This document shows, one piece after another, positions 9,972-17,951 of a stretch of DNA of 63,305 nucleotides; the first letter of the stretch is position 1; each line of letters begins with the position of its first letter. The stretch lies in NCBI GenBank assembly GCA_004028745.1, contig RAZP01000005.1, positions 1 through 63,305 on the forward strand, read 5' to 3'. This DNA is from Prosthecochloris sp. (GTDB lineage Bacteria; Bacteroidota; Chlorobiia; Chlorobiales; Chlorobiaceae). Both the position numbers and the translations under genes were made by a program. Under the pieces are notes generated by a model, which saw nothing but the letters and a program-made list of their open reading frames with translations, was not told the origin of the DNA and did no database searches.

Positions 9972-10045
9972 AACACTGGTTGTGTTACCATTGTTGATTC
10001 TCCTTCCTTAAACCCCTCTGCAAGTGCCGTGGAGGGGTTTTTTTT
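9972..10045 (+). ncRNA. Candidate short iron-repressed RNA / attenuated leader (A)
   Basis: If transcription starts about 7 bp after the -10 of box A and stops at the terminator, an RNA of about 73 nt results. It has a pyrimidine-rich single strand (TTCTCCTTCCTT) before the hairpin, which could pair with Shine-Dalgarno sequences. The sequence predicts it; there is no expression evidence. Confidence 0.4.
10011..10045 (+). terminator. Intrinsic terminator in the hydrolase leader
   Basis: AACCCCTC (10011-10018) pairs with GAGGGGTT (10032-10039), with an inner GC-rich loop, followed by eight T. It lies about 70 bp after the centre of iron box A and before the hydrolase start. It is nearly identical to the hairpin at 56605-56633. 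Confidence 0.8.
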
Positions 10046-10099
10046 AAAGCCTCTACTTTTTTAAGATACATTATCAGATCACATTGAAAAGCTGATAAC

Positions 10100-11059
10100 G
10101 TGAAAAAGCTGTTACTTACGCTGCTTCTTTTGACAATCCTGTTGCCGCAACTGCATGCAGGAGAAGTGGCATTGAAGACTGCTCAGGGGATGCTTTACGG
10201 CACACATGAAGTTCCGGAAAGCCGGGATGTGGATTTGTTACCTGTAGTGCTGATACTATCCGGTTCAGGACCAACGGACAGGGATGGTAATTCCTCTTTA
10301 TTGCCCGGTAAAAACAACAGTTTGAAATATCTTGGTGAAGCACTGGCTAAAAACGGCATCGCATCGCTTCGGTATGACAAGCGAGGTATCGGGAAAAGTG
10401 CAGCTTCAGTGATGCGGGTAGAGGATTTGCGATTCAGAACATATATAGAAGACGCAAAAGACTGGGTTGATTTTTTGAAAAGTGAGAAGAGGTATTCCGG
10501 AATTTTTATTGCAGGCCATAGTGAAGGCTCCCTGATCGGGATGGTTGCTGCCCGTCATACCGGTGTTGACGGATTCATTTCAGTGGCCGGAGCAGGAAGG
10601 CCTGCGCCGGATCTCATCGTCAATCAGGTGAAAAATCAGTTTTCCCCGGATCTTGTCAAGGAAACCGAGCAGATTATCGATGCATTGAGGCGCGGAAAAG
10701 AGGTCAAGTCGCCTTCCCCGGTATTGGGGGCATTATTCAGGGAGAGTATACAGCCTTATCTGATGTCATGGTTCAAGTATGATCCGGTGAAAGAAATAAG
10801 CACATTACAATGTCCTGTTCTCATCGTTCAGGGGACAACCGACCTGCAGGTTTCTGTTGAAGATGCGGAAATGCTGCAGGAGGGGAACAAGAAAGCTCAA
10901 CTGCATGTCATAGAAGGAATGAACCATGTGCTCAAGGATGTACCTGAAGATCCGCAGAGACAACAAGCATCATACAGTGACCCGTCATTGCCGGTTTCAG
11001 GTGAATTGATCCGTGGAGTTTCTGATTTTGTCTGGTCCGTTCAAAAGGACAAACTCTGA
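10100..11059 (+). CDS. Secreted alpha/beta hydrolase
   Basis: A 319-residue serine hydrolase with an N-terminal signal peptide (MKKLLLTLLLLTILLPQLHAG). The nucleophile elbow is GHSEGS near residues 140-145, the oxyanion region LSGSGPTDRDG is near 53-63, and the late TTDLQV and MNHVLKD motifs supply the acid and His294-like residues. The family cleaves esters or amides; in this setting a periplasmic siderophore esterase is a reasonable guess but unproven. The start is GTG 10100 with a weak ribosome site. It is flanked by iron boxes A and B, so iron-regulated expression through or past the leader terminator is likely. Confidence 0.75.
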   Translation: MKKLLLTLLLLTILLPQLHAGEVALKTAQGMLYGTHEVPESRDVDLLPVVLILSGSGPTDRDGNSSLLPGKNNSLKYLGEALAKNGIASLRYDKRGIGKSAASVMRVEDLRFRTYIEDAKDWVDFLKSEKRYSGIFIAGHSEGSLIGMVAARHTGVDGFISVAGAGRPAPDLIVNQVKNQFSPDLVKETEQIIDALRRGKEVKSPSPVLGALFRESIQPYLMSWFKYDPVKEISTLQCPVLIVQGTTDLQVSVEDAEMLQEGNKKAQLHVIEGMNHVLKDVPEDPQRQQASYSDPSLPVSGELIRGVSDFVWSVQKDKL

Positions 11060-11083
11060 AGATCATGCGGAGTAGTGTTTTTG

Positions 11084-11112
11084 TTATTTTTATTTTGTCT
11101 AAATAAAATAAA
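11084..11112 (+). promoter_or_regulatory. Putative iron box B with promoter
   Basis: The left half TTATTTTTATTTTG is perfect and the right half is CTAAATAAAATAAA. TTGTCT 11095-11100 and TATATT 11117-11122 are separated by 16 bp. Confidence 0.7.
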
Positions 11113-11128
11113 ATCATATATTGTTTGC

Positions 11129-11201
11129 TGTGGACTCATTGTTCTATTCTTCGTTGTTTTGTTCTTTCAGCCCCTTGGCGAACACGCCAAGGGGCTTTTT
11201 T
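11129..11201 (+). ncRNA. Candidate short iron-repressed RNA (B)
   Basis: A predicted transcript of about 73 nt runs from the box B promoter to a very strong terminator. The 5' part is U-rich and shares TTCTTTCAGCCCC with the RNA predicted at 56688. Only a decayed gene follows, so here the RNA itself may be the product. Confidence 0.45.
11169..11201 (+). terminator. Strong intrinsic terminator after box B
   Basis: AGCCCCTTGGCG pairs with CGCCAAGGGGCT around an AACA loop and is followed by six T. It is a 12-bp uninterrupted stem. Confidence 0.88.
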
Positions 11202-11240
11202 ACATTGTGTTGCCGTCAGTTACACGTTGGGCGATGATGC

Positions 11241-11429
11241 GTGCTTTTATTAGCGAACTGCCCACCGGCTTTCAACCATACGGTCGATCAAATTATTGTC
11301 TTGAATGAGAAAGGTCGTATTGAGGAAATCGGTAGCCACGCAGAGCTGCTGAACAATCAAGGCCTCTACAACCGGCTCTGGCAAGACAGGGTTCAGGCAA
11401 AAAATGGCTGCCCCGGCAATTTACCATGA
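11241..11429 (+). pseudogene. Remnant of an ABC exporter C-terminus
   Basis: From HTVDQIIVLNEKGRIEEIG onward the translation is the last 45-50 residues of an ABC exporter nucleotide-binding domain, after the H-loop (compare HVDQILVFDKGEIVERGK in the exporter at 12510). Walker A, signature and Walker B are absent, so the rest of the gene has been deleted. It probably marks a lost exporter that once belonged to iron box B. Confidence 0.7.
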
Positions 11430-11538
11430 AAATGTTCGTGTGTTACAGGCTTTATTTTTATTTAATCTTTGTATATCTAAGAATATTTTCACGGTTCGGG
11501 AGCGGGGTGGGGAAGCAGAGCAAAATTGTACCTGAATT

Positions 11539-11606
11539 GATCGGCAATCCCGTAGGGGTTCGACAAATGCGGCTCTTTATCAGTTTTCTCTTCCTCCCGA
11601 CAGGTG
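11539..11606. repeat. 68-bp repeat, copy 1
   Basis: This block aligns without gaps to 38334-38401 at about 84% identity (57 of 68). On the minus strand it reads KTDKEPHLSNPYGIAD against KTDKEPHVLKPFGIAD; several differences between the copies are synonymous in that frame, so both may be remains of the start of a protein gene. Both copies follow an ABC exporter end. Confidence 0.55.
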
Positions 11607-11651
11607 GGGGGAAATCATATGATAAGTGCATTATAAATGACAGAATGAGAT

Positions 11652-12476
11652 ATGGCTCAAAAAATCAAGATCAAGACAGGCACTATTGAGGAAACCCTGT
11701 TACTGCCTTTATGGGGCAGGGCATATGAAACACAAAAGAACAACCCGCGGTTGATCGACGAACGTGCGGTGGAGATTATTCGACAAATTGATTACGATTT
11801 TTCGAATATCGAAGAAACTCAAGCCATGTCACAGCACGGCTGGGTCGCACGCAGCCTGCATATGGACAGAGTGGCCCTCGAGTTTATCAAAAAACATCCC
11901 AAAGCTTCGATTGTCAATATCGGCTGCGGACTGGACACCACCTTCAGCCGTGTCGATAACGGTAAAATCATGTTTTATGAGCTTGATCTGCCGGATGTGA
12001 TTGCGCTCAGAAAAAATTTTTATGAGGACAGCGACAGGCACATAAGCATTGCCTCTTCATTCCTGGATACACAATGGTTTGAAAAAATAGAGGTCCGGGA
12101 TGGTTTACTGTTTCTGGCCGGGGGTGTGTTCATGTATTTCAATGAAGAACAGATCAAAACATTTTTCATTAAAGCGGCAGATTATTTCAACGAATGTGAT
12201 TTTTTCTTCGATACACTCTCGCCTATGGGAATGAAGATTGCTAAAAAGCAGGTATTGAAAAAAGGTGGCATGGGGATGTCCATGGATGGTGGATGGGGAC
12301 TGAAGCCGGTAGCGTCCCTCGAAAAGTGGGATAATAGGATCAGGGTGATAAGTGCAATCCCCATGTCAAAGGGAATGAAAAAAGGGATTGCGCTGCAGTT
12401 TAAAATCATGGGAACCATTACGGATTTGCTGGGTGTGTGCTCGATGGTGCATATGAGAATCGGATATTCCCGTTAG
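11652..12476 (+). CDS. LCM-type SAM-dependent methyltransferase (copy 2)
   Basis: A 274-residue relative of the enzymes at 2425 and 40379, with the leader IEETLLLPLWGRAYE and the SAM site VNIGCGLDTTFSRVD (near residues 89-103), followed by FYELDLPDV and the FMYFNEEQ segment. Start ATG 11652. It leads directly into two ABC exporter genes (33 bp to the next start), so it is probably part of the same metallophore maturation or export unit. The substrate cannot be told from sequence. Confidence 0.82.
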   Translation: MAQKIKIKTGTIEETLLLPLWGRAYETQKNNPRLIDERAVEIIRQIDYDFSNIEETQAMSQHGWVARSLHMDRVALEFIKKHPKASIVNIGCGLDTTFSRVDNGKIMFYELDLPDVIALRKNFYEDSDRHISIASSFLDTQWFEKIEVRDGLLFLAGGVFMYFNEEQIKTFFIKAADYFNECDFFFDTLSPMGMKIAKKQVLKKGGMGMSMDGGWGLKPVASLEKWDNRIRVISAIPMSKGMKKGIALQFKIMGTITDLLGVCSMVHMRIGYSR

Positions 12477-12509
12477 TTTCTGATAACCTTTTTGTTGAGG
12501 AAATGCACT

Positions 12510-14393
12510 ATGTCCAATAAAAAATCAGAAAGTAATGGCGTTCTATGGCGTATCATAAGGCCGGTTAAGACCCATATCTATAGCGCCATGCTACTCCATG
12601 CCCTTGGTTCGGTCGCCACTATTGCGACGCTCCTCTTGCTTTCGCTTATGATAGCGGTGCTGCTTAACGGCGGCAGTTTGTTTTTCATGGGTATAAACTG
12701 GAGTCTCCCGGGCACGCTCATTGGTGTAGGAGCCGTAGGCCTTTCGGCATTTATCCTGTCCACGCTCGCCTTTTCTGTTTCCCATCTGGGCGCCTTTGAG
12801 CTTGAAGTCGATCTGCGCACAAAACTTGCAGAACATATGGCGCAGCTGCCTCTGGGTTATATCATTACCAATGGTACGGGGGCGCTGAAAAAAGTGGTTC
12901 TTGACGATGTAAAAAACCTCCATGTTTTTGTCGCCGACAGCACCCCCATGATCGGGCGGAGCTTCACCGCTCCGGTTGTAAGCCTCATTCTGATTTTTGC
13001 TATCGATTGGCGGCTGGCCCTCATTGCGCTGAGCGTGTTGATCGTCGGCATGATCATGATGAGCATCGCCATGAAAGACTACGGTGAGATTCGACAGGAG
13101 TATGACGCCAGTCTTGGCAAAATCAACGCGGCGGTGATCGAGTTTATCCAGGCCATGGTCGTGGTCAGAACCTTCGATGACGGAACCAGCTCTTTCAAGC
13201 GCTATCATAAAGCCCTGGAGAGTTTCCAGGGGGTATTTATCAAATGGATGGATAAATGCAGCACGCCATCGAGGCTTTCAATGATCATATTCGGTCCGCT
13301 TCCCACGATGGCGGCCATAATTGCTGGGGGAATCTTCTTTATCAGCAAGGGAACCCTTTCCGTGCCTACCCTCGTGGCGATGCTTTTTATCTCGACGGCC
13401 ATGGTAGATGCCTTCATGCCGCTCATGTGGCTGAACAACTTTTTGAGAAAGTCCAAAACCGCCGCCAATCGTATCGAAGAAATTCTCTCCCTGCCGACCA
13501 TGTCCTATGCGGAACGGGGTGAAGTCCCCGGCGAGATGACCATACGATTCGATGATGTTGACTTCTCTTATGAAAACCGTGAAGAGAAAGCCCTGAGCGG
13601 CGTGAGTTTCACGGCTCTCCCCGGTACCTCCACCGCCCTTGTCGGACCGAGCGGGGCAGGTAAAAGTACCGTAGCGAGGTTGCTGCCCCGTTTTTGGGAT
13701 ATCGATAAAGGCGCCATTACCATCGGCGGGGTCGATGTCAGGGAGATGACCAGTGAGGATCTGATGAATACGGTGACCTTTGTTTTTCAGGATACCTACC
13801 TTTTCCATGATACGCTGGCCAATAACATTAAAATGGCAAAACCGGACGCCACCGATGAAGAAGTGGTCGAGGCGGCCAAAGCGGCCCAGATACATGAGTT
13901 TATCATGGAACTGCCCGAAGGGTATGACACCCATGCCGGTGAGAGGGGAGATCGCCTTTCCGGCGGTCAACGCCAGCGCATTACCATTGCCCGGGCGATC
14001 CTGCGCAACGCTCCCATTGTCGTGCTGGACGAAGCAACCGCTTTTGCCGATCCGGAAAGCGAAGAGGAGATCATCAAGGCCATCTCCTTCCTGACCAGGG
14101 ACAAGACGGTTATCACCATTGCCCATCGCCTTTCCTCCATCACCCACGTCGATCAGATCCTGGTATTTGATAAAGGAGAGATTGTCGAGCGGGGTAAGCA
14201 CGAGGAACTCCTCGCCAACAGAGGTGTTTACGCCGGACTCTGGTCAAATTACAAGGCCGCTCAAGCCTGGGATCTGCATGCAAAACAGCCGGCCGGAGCA
14301 GATGGTTCAGCCACAGGAAGTATTGAAACCCGGAGTTCAGGGAAAAACGTCTCTCCGGCCGAACACCCTAACAAAGGAGCCGCTCATGTCTAA
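12510..14393 (+). CDS. ABC exporter half-transporter (IrtA/YbtP-like), subunit 1
   Basis: A six-helix membrane domain (residues about 20-320) is fused to a nucleotide-binding domain: Walker A GPSGAGKST near 382-390, signature LSGGQRQR, Walker B IVVLDEA, H-loop IAHRL. ATG 12510 is preferred to TTG 12492 because GAGGAAA sits just upstream of it. The D-loop reads AFAD instead of SALD. It overlaps the next exporter by 8 bp, so the two should form a heterodimer. IrtAB/YbtPQ-type exporters handle siderophores in other bacteria, in either direction; methyltransferase linkage supports a siderophore role. Confidence 0.85.
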   Translation: MSNKKSESNGVLWRIIRPVKTHIYSAMLLHALGSVATIATLLLLSLMIAVLLNGGSLFFMGINWSLPGTLIGVGAVGLSAFILSTLAFSVSHLGAFELEVDLRTKLAEHMAQLPLGYIITNGTGALKKVVLDDVKNLHVFVADSTPMIGRSFTAPVVSLILIFAIDWRLALIALSVLIVGMIMMSIAMKDYGEIRQEYDASLGKINAAVIEFIQAMVVVRTFDDGTSSFKRYHKALESFQGVFIKWMDKCSTPSRLSMIIFGPLPTMAAIIAGGIFFISKGTLSVPTLVAMLFISTAMVDAFMPLMWLNNFLRKSKTAANRIEEILSLPTMSYAERGEVPGEMTIRFDDVDFSYENREEKALSGVSFTALPGTSTALVGPSGAGKSTVARLLPRFWDIDKGAITIGGVDVREMTSEDLMNTVTFVFQDTYLFHDTLANNIKMAKPDATDEEVVEAAKAAQIHEFIMELPEGYDTHAGERGDRLSGGQRQRITIARAILRNAPIVVLDEATAFADPESEEEIIKAISFLTRDKTVITIAHRLSSITHVDQILVFDKGEIVERGKHEELLANRGVYAGLWSNYKAAQAWDLHAKQPAGADGSATGSIETRSSGKNVSPAEHPNKGAAHV

Positions 14394-16158
14394 CGTATCA
14401 GCATATACCACATTCAAGCAGACCTATGAGACCGGAAAAGAGATTGCCGGCAAGTATCAGCACCTCTATACACGTTCATTGCTGTATTATACTTTCAGCT
14501 TTATCAATCAGGGGTTGGCCTACCTGAGCATCTACCCGATCTTTGTCGCCCTTTTCAGTACTCCCGTTGAAACCCGTACAGCCTTGATGTGGCTTCTGCT
14601 GTTTGTCGTCTTTACCGGTCTGAGCGGTATCAGTCGGTGGTTTGCCCATGATTTCGACTACACGGGAACTCTTCCCAGAGTGATGCATGATTTGCGTATA
14701 CAGTTAGGGAACAAGCTTCGCACCATGCCTTTGGAGCGGCTGGGCCGTTATAAAACCGGGGAACTTAACGCCAGCTTGTCGAGTAATGTGGATGAGAGCG
14801 TTACCATGCTGGGTATGATATCGGGGATGTTTCTTGATGTTGTGATCACCCCGCTGGTGGTCGTTATGGGATTGTTTTTTATCGATTGGCGCATGGCCGT
14901 CGTTGTGATGGTGATGATGCCTCTTGCCATACCGCTGTATAAGAGAAAACGGCAAAGCGGAATGACGGAAAAGACCGATATGGGTAGAGCCAACGCGGCA
15001 TTGGAATCCAATATCATCGAATACATCCAGGGGCTTGCCGTGCTGCGGGCCACCAATCAGACAGGCACCAATGCCAAACGACTGTACGAGGGTATTATAC
15101 ATGTGCGGGATCTTCAAAAATCCAAAGTTTTTAAGACCAACATCCTGATGCTTATGCTGGATGCGCTGATCCTTGTAACTCTTATCGTGATCGGGTTCTT
15201 GGGAAGCCTGTGGGTCGGCAATGCAACGATGAGTGTTGCCGCCGTAGCCGCCGTACTGGTGATGGTCTCGCGCCTTATGGAGCCTTTGTCGATTTTTTTG
15301 GCTATCACGGCGGTCATGGATATCATGTCCGCATCGTTCAAACGGGTCAAAGAGGTATTGGCTGTTGCCCCTCTCGATGTAGACGAACCGCAAGTCGGGA
15401 TCAGCAGCTATGACGTGGAATTCAAGTCTGTTGATTTCAGATACCATGGTCAGGAAGAAGAGGCGTTGAAGGGGGTCAGCGTCCTGATTCCCGGTCAATC
15501 GATGACGGCCTTTGTCGGTCCTTCCGGTTCGGGAAAGACAACCATGACCAAGCTGATGATGCGATATGCCGATCCGCAAAAGGGAACGATCGAAATAGGC
15601 GGAGCCGACATTCGCCAAATGTCCCAGGAGTATCTCTTGAGCATGTTCGCAGTGGTCTTTCAGGATGTCTATCTCTTTGATGAGAGCATCATTGAAAATA
15701 TCCGCATGGCGAAGCCGGGTGCCAGTGATGAAGAGGTCAAGGATGCGGCCAGAGCGGCTCATTGCCATGAATTCATCGAACGACTTCCAGATGGATATGA
15801 AACAGGTGTGGGAGATATAGGCGGTTCCCTGTCTGGTGGCGAGCGTCAGCGCATCAGCATTGCCAGAGCGATTCTCAAAGATGCGCCCATCGTCATTCTT
15901 GATGAGCCTACAGCCGCCCTGGATACGGAAAGTGAAGTGGCCGTGCAAAATGCGATAGATAAACTTGTAGAAGATAAAACGGTGATCGTTATCGCTCATC
16001 GTTTGTCCACGATCTCCGGAGCGGATAACATCCTGGTTATCGATAACGGCGAAATAGTTGAAAGCGGGAAACATGATGAACTGATCGCCGGAAGAGGTAA
16101 ATACTTCAATATGTGGTCAGCACAACAAAGAGTCAAAGAGTGGCACATCAGCGCATAG
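14386..16158 (+). CDS. ABC exporter half-transporter (IrtB/YbtQ-like), subunit 2
   Basis: 590 residues starting at ATG 14386, with AAGGAG at 14374-14379. The membrane domain covers about 1-330. The nucleotide-binding domain has Walker A GPSGSGKTT, signature LSGGERQR, Walker B IVILDEP and a canonical D-loop AALD, unlike its partner's AFAD. The frame is open further upstream to 14119, but that part lies inside the partner gene. It forms the second half of the exporter started at 12510. Confidence 0.85.
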   Translation: MSNVSAYTTFKQTYETGKEIAGKYQHLYTRSLLYYTFSFINQGLAYLSIYPIFVALFSTPVETRTALMWLLLFVVFTGLSGISRWFAHDFDYTGTLPRVMHDLRIQLGNKLRTMPLERLGRYKTGELNASLSSNVDESVTMLGMISGMFLDVVITPLVVVMGLFFIDWRMAVVVMVMMPLAIPLYKRKRQSGMTEKTDMGRANAALESNIIEYIQGLAVLRATNQTGTNAKRLYEGIIHVRDLQKSKVFKTNILMLMLDALILVTLIVIGFLGSLWVGNATMSVAAVAAVLVMVSRLMEPLSIFLAITAVMDIMSASFKRVKEVLAVAPLDVDEPQVGISSYDVEFKSVDFRYHGQEEEALKGVSVLIPGQSMTAFVGPSGSGKTTMTKLMMRYADPQKGTIEIGGADIRQMSQEYLLSMFAVVFQDVYLFDESIIENIRMAKPGASDEEVKDAARAAHCHEFIERLPDGYETGVGDIGGSLSGGERQRISIARAILKDAPIVILDEPTAALDTESEVAVQNAIDKLVEDKTVIVIAHRLSTISGADNILVIDNGEIVESGKHDELIAGRGKYFNMWSAQQRVKEWHISA

Positions 16159-16196
16159 TCTGAAAATGTCCCGGAGCGCACTGCACGAAGCCATTG

Positions 16197-16218
16197 CCCC
16201 TGGTTTTCAGGGATTTTT
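16197..16218 (+). terminator. Probable terminator of the exporter operon
   Basis: CCCTG-GTTTT-CAGGG is followed by A and five T, about 40 bp after the exporter stop. The stem is short. Confidence 0.5.
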
Positions 16219-16243
16219 ATATGAATACCGTGACTGACGGTGA

Positions 16244-16786
16244 CTAAAACACTCCATTGGCATTCTGAATATTGCCGCCGTTAATTAACGAATAAAATCG
16301 CATAAGGGTATCAAGAGCTTGAATTGAGTCCCAATGCTCAACAATTCTTCCGTCTTCAAGGCGCCAAATATCAATAATATTCATGCCTTTTTTGTCGTTA
16401 CCTCTGTCATCTTTCTTTAGGGTGGCATGTGAGTGAAAGATAACGTAATCGCCGTCAACATAGATGCGTTTTACGTCATAGGTGTAATCGGGATAGTCCT
16501 CTACAAACTCTTTTAAAAAGCCTACTAACCCTGTGATTTTGTCGGGCAGGTTGCGGTTGTGCTGAACATACGAGCTATCGTTATAGCGCTCTAGTATGTA
16601 GTCGAAATTATGGTTGTTCATCAGGTTTTGAACAAAGTCTGTAATTAAGGTGGCGTTTGCCAGCTCTTGCTCTGTCCAACTGGGTTTCTGTAATGATTGT
16701 AGATCTATAACTAGCTTGTCTGCATTTTGTGCAGAAGCAGTTACGCTTGCCAATATCAGAAGTGTTGATGCAATGATTTTCCGCAT
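16244..16786 (-). CDS. Secreted NTF2/SnoaL-like protein
   Basis: A 180-residue protein with a signal peptide (MRKIIASTLLILASVTASAQ) and a SnoaL-like/NTF2-like fold: NLMNNHNFDYILERYNDSSY, the central VDGDYVIFHSHATL strand pair and MNIIDIWRLEDGRIVEHWD. Such proteins are cone-shaped binding or cyclase/isomerase folds; a specific reaction cannot be assigned. It is divergent from an HxlR regulator, which probably controls it. Codon use is more AT-rich than the flanking genes, suggesting transfer. Confidence 0.75.
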   Translation of the reverse strand: MRKIIASTLLILASVTASAQNADKLVIDLQSLQKPSWTEQELANATLITDFVQNLMNNHNFDYILERYNDSSYVQHNRNLPDKITGLVGFLKEFVEDYPDYTYDVKRIYVDGDYVIFHSHATLKKDDRGNDKKGMNIIDIWRLEDGRIVEHWDSIQALDTLMRFYSLINGGNIQNANGVF

Positions 16787-16850
16787 AAGTCGTTCCTCTC
16801 TATGTCATTGGTTCGGAGTAAGTATGATTTGTATATAATGGTAATTAATA

Positions 16851-16909
16851 GTAACCTAAATTACAAGAGGGAACTAAGATGTCATCTAGGTACATTTTGG
16901 TAACCTAAA
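16851..16909. promoter_or_regulatory. Candidate HxlR operators
   Basis: The decamer GTAACCTAAA occurs at 16851-16860 and again at 16900-16909 in the divergent gap. The first copy lies in GTAACCTAAATTAC, the second in GGTAACC. Repeats of this sort between a regulator and its divergent target are typical operators. Confidence 0.5.
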
Positions 16910-16936
16910 GATAGAAGTTGGTAGGAGGACTGCTAC

Positions 16937-17344
16937 GTGGCGAAGAACAGAGGAAAAACGAAGACTATAAGCAAAGAGAAAGCTGAAAAGCGGGTATTTC
17001 ATAACAACGATGAGTGCCCCGTTCGTAATGTGGTGGCCCAGATTGGTGACAAATGGTCAGTGCTGATTTTATTTGCACTCGTCGAAGGCCCCGACAGGTT
17101 TAACTCCATTAAATCAAGGGTGGTAGGTGTCTCACAGCGTATGCTCACGCAAACCCTGCGTGACTTGGAGCGAGAAGGGTATGTAAATAGAACCGTCTAC
17201 CCCGAAGTACCAGTAAAGGTGGAGTACGAGCTTACAGGAATGGGGAGAGGTTTAGTCAAACCCTTATATCAGTTGGTTTCTTGGGCGGAAACACACCATG
17301 ACGAAATCAAACGTTCACGACAAGCCTACGACGAGCGAGGCTAA
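16937..17344 (+). CDS. HxlR-family transcriptional regulator
   Basis: A 135-residue winged-helix protein with the HxlR hallmarks: CPVRNVVAQIGDKWSVLIL near residues 30-48 (including the conserved redox-prone Cys), RFNSIKSRVVGVSQRMLTQTL as the recognition region, and LEREGYVNRTVYPEVPVKVEYELT. The start is GTG 16937 with GGAGG at 16924-16928. It is divergently paired with the NTF2-like gene. HxlR proteins often respond to electrophiles or oxidants. Confidence 0.85.
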   Translation: MAKNRGKTKTISKEKAEKRVFHNNDECPVRNVVAQIGDKWSVLILFALVEGPDRFNSIKSRVVGVSQRMLTQTLRDLEREGYVNRTVYPEVPVKVEYELTGMGRGLVKPLYQLVSWAETHHDEIKRSRQAYDERG

Positions 17345-17460
17345 TTTTAAAAGAAGTAGCAACGTAAAATCAGCGAAAGGTATTGGCAATCAACAAACAA
17401 GGCAGTGCTGGACAACCGGCTACACCCGCTCCGAGTTGAAATGATTTCCGTAGCTAAAAC

Positions 17461-17520
17461 GCTTAACCCGGAGTCGAAGGCGCGCCGCCGGTAGCTGGCG
17501 CCAGACCTTCGTCGTTAGCC
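17461..17520 (+). other. Candidate integron attC-like (59-base) element
   Basis: A 60-bp element begins with GCTTAAC (fits RYYYAAC) and ends with GTTAGCC (one mismatch to GTTRRRY). Inside, GTCGAAGG and CCTTCGTC are complementary but for one position, and GGCGC/GCGCC extend the hairpin. It is 110 bp after the HxlR gene, as a cassette recombination site would be. No integrase or second attC is in view, so confidence is low. Confidence 0.3.
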
Positions 17521-17646
17521 GGAACTAATTTACTGGCAACCAGTAGTATAGGGCGCAGAGGTGTTGCCCCCCGCAACGTGTTTTTTTCTGAAAAGTTTTT
17601 TGAAAACCGTAGCGTTTTCGATACTTTTTTATAAAGTAAAATAACC

Positions 17647-17663
17647 TCTCCTGGGGGATAGGA
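17647..17663 (+). promoter_or_regulatory. Candidate G-tract operator of the metal repressor
   Basis: CTCCTGGGGGATAGG overlaps the ribosome site of the repressor gene. CsoR/RcnR-family proteins bind G-tract sites of the form ACTGGGGG..., so this is a likely autoregulatory site. Confidence 0.45.
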
Positions 17664-17664
17664 T

Positions 17665-17934
17665 ATGGAAAAAGTGCATACTACTCATGCCGATATTGTC
17701 AATCGGCTGAAACGCGCAGATGGTCACATGCGCAAGATCATTCTGATGATCGAGGAAGGCCGCTCTTGTGTCGAGGTTGCTCAACAGCTTCATGCAGTGG
17801 AAAAGGCGATCATCCAGGCCAAAAAGACCTTTATTCACGACCATATCGATTATTGCCTGTATGGCTCGGTTGAACAGAAAAGGGATTCCCTCGATCTGGT
17901 GAATGAATTCAAGGCTATTTCGAAATATCTTTAA
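17665..17934 (+). CDS. CsoR/RcnR-family metal-sensing repressor
   Basis: An 89-residue all-helical repressor. By position, the metal fingerprint is C35, H60 and C64 (in RSCVEV and HDHIDYC), with H21 in the conserved GH pair and two histidines near the N-terminus. The Cys-His-Cys set is that of Cu(I)-sensing CsoR and of the nickel sensor InrS, not the Cys-His-His set of RcnR. Its gene is 17 bp upstream of a nickel/cobalt-type exporter, favouring Ni/Co sensing. Metal binding should release DNA and turn on the exporter. Confidence 0.85.
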   Translation: MEKVHTTHADIVNRLKRADGHMRKIILMIEEGRSCVEVAQQLHAVEKAIIQAKKTFIHDHIDYCLYGSVEQKRDSLDLVNEFKAISKYL

Positions 17935-17951
17935 ACGCCAAGATTTGAACA

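Larger units (their letters stand above)
9727..10099. other. Intergenic region with iron box A and leader terminator
   Basis: There is no gene in this 373-bp gap. It contains iron box A, a predicted promoter, a strong terminator at 10011-10045 and about 55 bp of leader before the hydrolase. The leader piece ATTATCAGATCACATTGAAA is a near copy of the one just before the DtxR-type gene at 56787. Confidence 0.7.
17345..17664. other. Intergenic region with candidate attC
   Basis: This 320-bp spacer has no gene. It contains the candidate attC site (17461-17520) and the promoter/operator area of the metal-sensing repressor. Confidence 0.5.

Noticed and set aside
14704..16074. 456-codon open frame on the minus strand
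   Set aside because: Antisense shadow of the exporter at 14386 with no recognisable features.
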